A stretch of DNA of 57,146 nt from Cryomorphaceae bacterium (GTDB lineage: Bacteria; Bacteroidota; Bacteroidia; Flavobacteriales; Schleiferiaceae), in NCBI GenBank assembly GCA_024638285.1, contig JAHEKP010000003.1, positions 1 to 57,146 of the forward strand, read 5' to 3'. The position numbers and the translations under genes were made by a program. Below, in pieces: positions 56,296 through 57,146 of this stretch. Below the pieces are notes generated by a model. The model was not told where the DNA came from, ran no database searches, and saw only the letters and a program-made list of their open reading frames with translations. How positions within the stretch are numbered: position 1 is the first letter of the stretch; each line of letters starts with the position of its first letter.

Positions 56296-57146
56296 TTAGT
56301 CGTTCAGCTTAAGAACCGCGAGGAAAGCGCTTTGCGGAATCTCCACATTACCCAGTTGGCGCATGCGTTTCTTACCTGCTTTTTGCTTTTCAAGCAGCTT
56401 GCGCTTACGCGAAATATCACCACCGTAACATTTTGCGGTAACATCCTTGCGCAAAGCGCTCAAAGTTTCACGGGCAATGATTTTATTACCGATTCCTGCT
56501 TGAATTGCAATCATAAACTGCTGACGCGGTATGAGTTCCTTTAATTTTAGACACATTTTCTTACCAATATCGTAAGCATTGTCTCTATGAATCAGCGCAC
56601 TTAAGGCATCAATAGGATCGCCATTGAGCATCACATCGACTTTAACCAAATGGCTTTCTCTGTAGCCGATCGGGTGGTAGTCAAAGGAGGCATAGCCTTT
56701 AGAGATGGTTTTTAAACGGTCGTAGAAGTCGAATACGATTTCTGCAAGCGGCATGTCGAAGCTCAATTCAACGCGGTCGCTGGTCAAATACGTTTGATTC
56801 GTTAATATGCCGCGCTTTCCTATACACAGATTCATTACCGGTCCTACGAAGTCTGCACTCGTAATAATTTGCGCGCGTATAAACGGTTCTTCCATACGCT
56901 CCATTTGAGTAGGGTCAGGGAAGTCAGTAGGGTTTTGCACCCAAACGGTACGTTCAGGGTCGCTCTTTAAGTACGATTTGTAACTTACGTTAGGAACGGT
57001 TGTAATTACCGTCATATCGAATTCACGTTCGAGTCGCTCCTGGATAATCTCCATGTGCAGCATTCCTAAGAAGCCACAACGAAATCCAAAGCCTAATGCG
57101 GCAGAGGTTTCGGCCTCAAATGTTAAGGAAGCGTCGTTTAGTTGAA
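56296..57146 (-). CDS. lepA: Elongation factor 4 (LepA), C-terminal part
   Basis: Partial: the frame is open to the right edge, giving about 282 of roughly 600 residues. Ribosome-binding GTPase that back-translocates stalled ribosomes. The visible region has [17 protein letters not shown], the EF-G domain IV/V-like fold ([21 protein letters not shown]), and the LepA-specific C-terminal domain with [19 protein letters not shown]. The G domain lies beyond the window. Confidence 0.96.
   Translation of the reverse strand, partial: QLNDASLTFEAETSAALGFGFRCGFLGMLHMEIIQERLEREFDMTVITTVPNVSYKSYLKSDPERTVWVQNPTDFPDPTQMERMEEPFIRAQIITSADFVGPVMNLCIGKRGILTNQTYLTSDRVELSFDMPLAEIVFDFYDRLKTISKGYASFDYHPIGYRESHLVKVDVMLNGDPIDALSALIHRDNAYDIGKKMCLKLKELIPRQQFMIAIQAGIGNKIIARETLSALRKDVTAKCYGGDISRKRKLLEKQKAGKKRMRQLGNVEIPQSAFLAVLKLND

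Overview
The window reads as a chromosomal segment of a Bacteroidota bacterium, most likely class Flavobacteriia. Reasons: at least eleven gene starts are preceded by the Bacteroidota -7 promoter box TAnnTTTG, and Shine-Dalgarno sequences are generally lacking; family content is typical of the group (MoxR-Bat aerotolerance locus, DUF2480, DUF6341/DUF6427 pair, HU-like/SPOR fusion, DksA and SecA without zinc ligands, short arginine decarboxylase next to a deoxyhypusine synthase homologue, di-haem type succinate dehydrogenase b subunit). Genes are dense on both strands. I see no rRNA, tRNA, CRISPR array, insertion sequence, phage or defence island.

Layout: 1-7.7 kb is an aromatic amino acid catabolic locus on the minus strand: homogentisate dioxygenase, a trans-sulfuration-type PLP enzyme, 4-hydroxyphenylpyruvate dioxygenase, fumarylacetoacetase, then after a terminator the two subunits of 3-oxoacid CoA-transferase and a small lipoprotein. 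This takes 4-hydroxyphenylpyruvate to fumarate and acetoacetyl-CoA, but no maleylacetoacetate isomerase is present. A hydratase of the 2-oxopent-4-enoate type is divergent. 7.8-11.3 kb: arginine decarboxylase plus deoxyhypusine synthase homologue (polyamine metabolism), a small acidic protein and a small outer-membrane barrel candidate. 11.3-19.2 kb (minus): DUF2480 and HMG-CoA synthase (mevalonate pathway), then a seven-gene SUF iron-sulfur operon (A-B-C-D-S-E-T). 19.3-20.8 kb (plus): thiL and an unknown gene. 20.8-28.8 kb (minus): the MoxR/DUF58/Bat operon with a fused BatB-BatC and a BatE lacking a signal peptide. 28.9-34.5 kb (minus): ridA, ileS, dksA, lspA, pdeM.

34.5-34.9 kb is the only gene-free stretch above 300 bases. 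It carries a strong promoter match and a folded segment that I propose as a small RNA gene, possibly 6S-like, ahead of secA. 34.9-43.7 kb (plus): secA, an MMPL-type exporter, a nucleotide-sugar synthase, a polyprenyl synthase, and purD. 43.8-49.98 kb: a 55-residue membrane protein, DUF6427 protein, family 9 glycosyltransferase, acyl-CoA thioesterase, HU/SPOR protein, dprA and glutamate dehydrogenase. 50-57.1 kb: alpha/beta hydrolase, aminopeptidase P, the three-gene succinate dehydrogenase operon, a GyrI-like protein and the 3' part of lepA.

Most of the window is housekeeping. The observations most worth checking are the candidate structured RNA before secA, the rearranged Bat proteins, the incomplete tyrosine pathway with its embedded PLP enzyme, and the decarboxylase/deoxyhypusine synthase pair. 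I found no clear sign of a wholly new multi-gene system.
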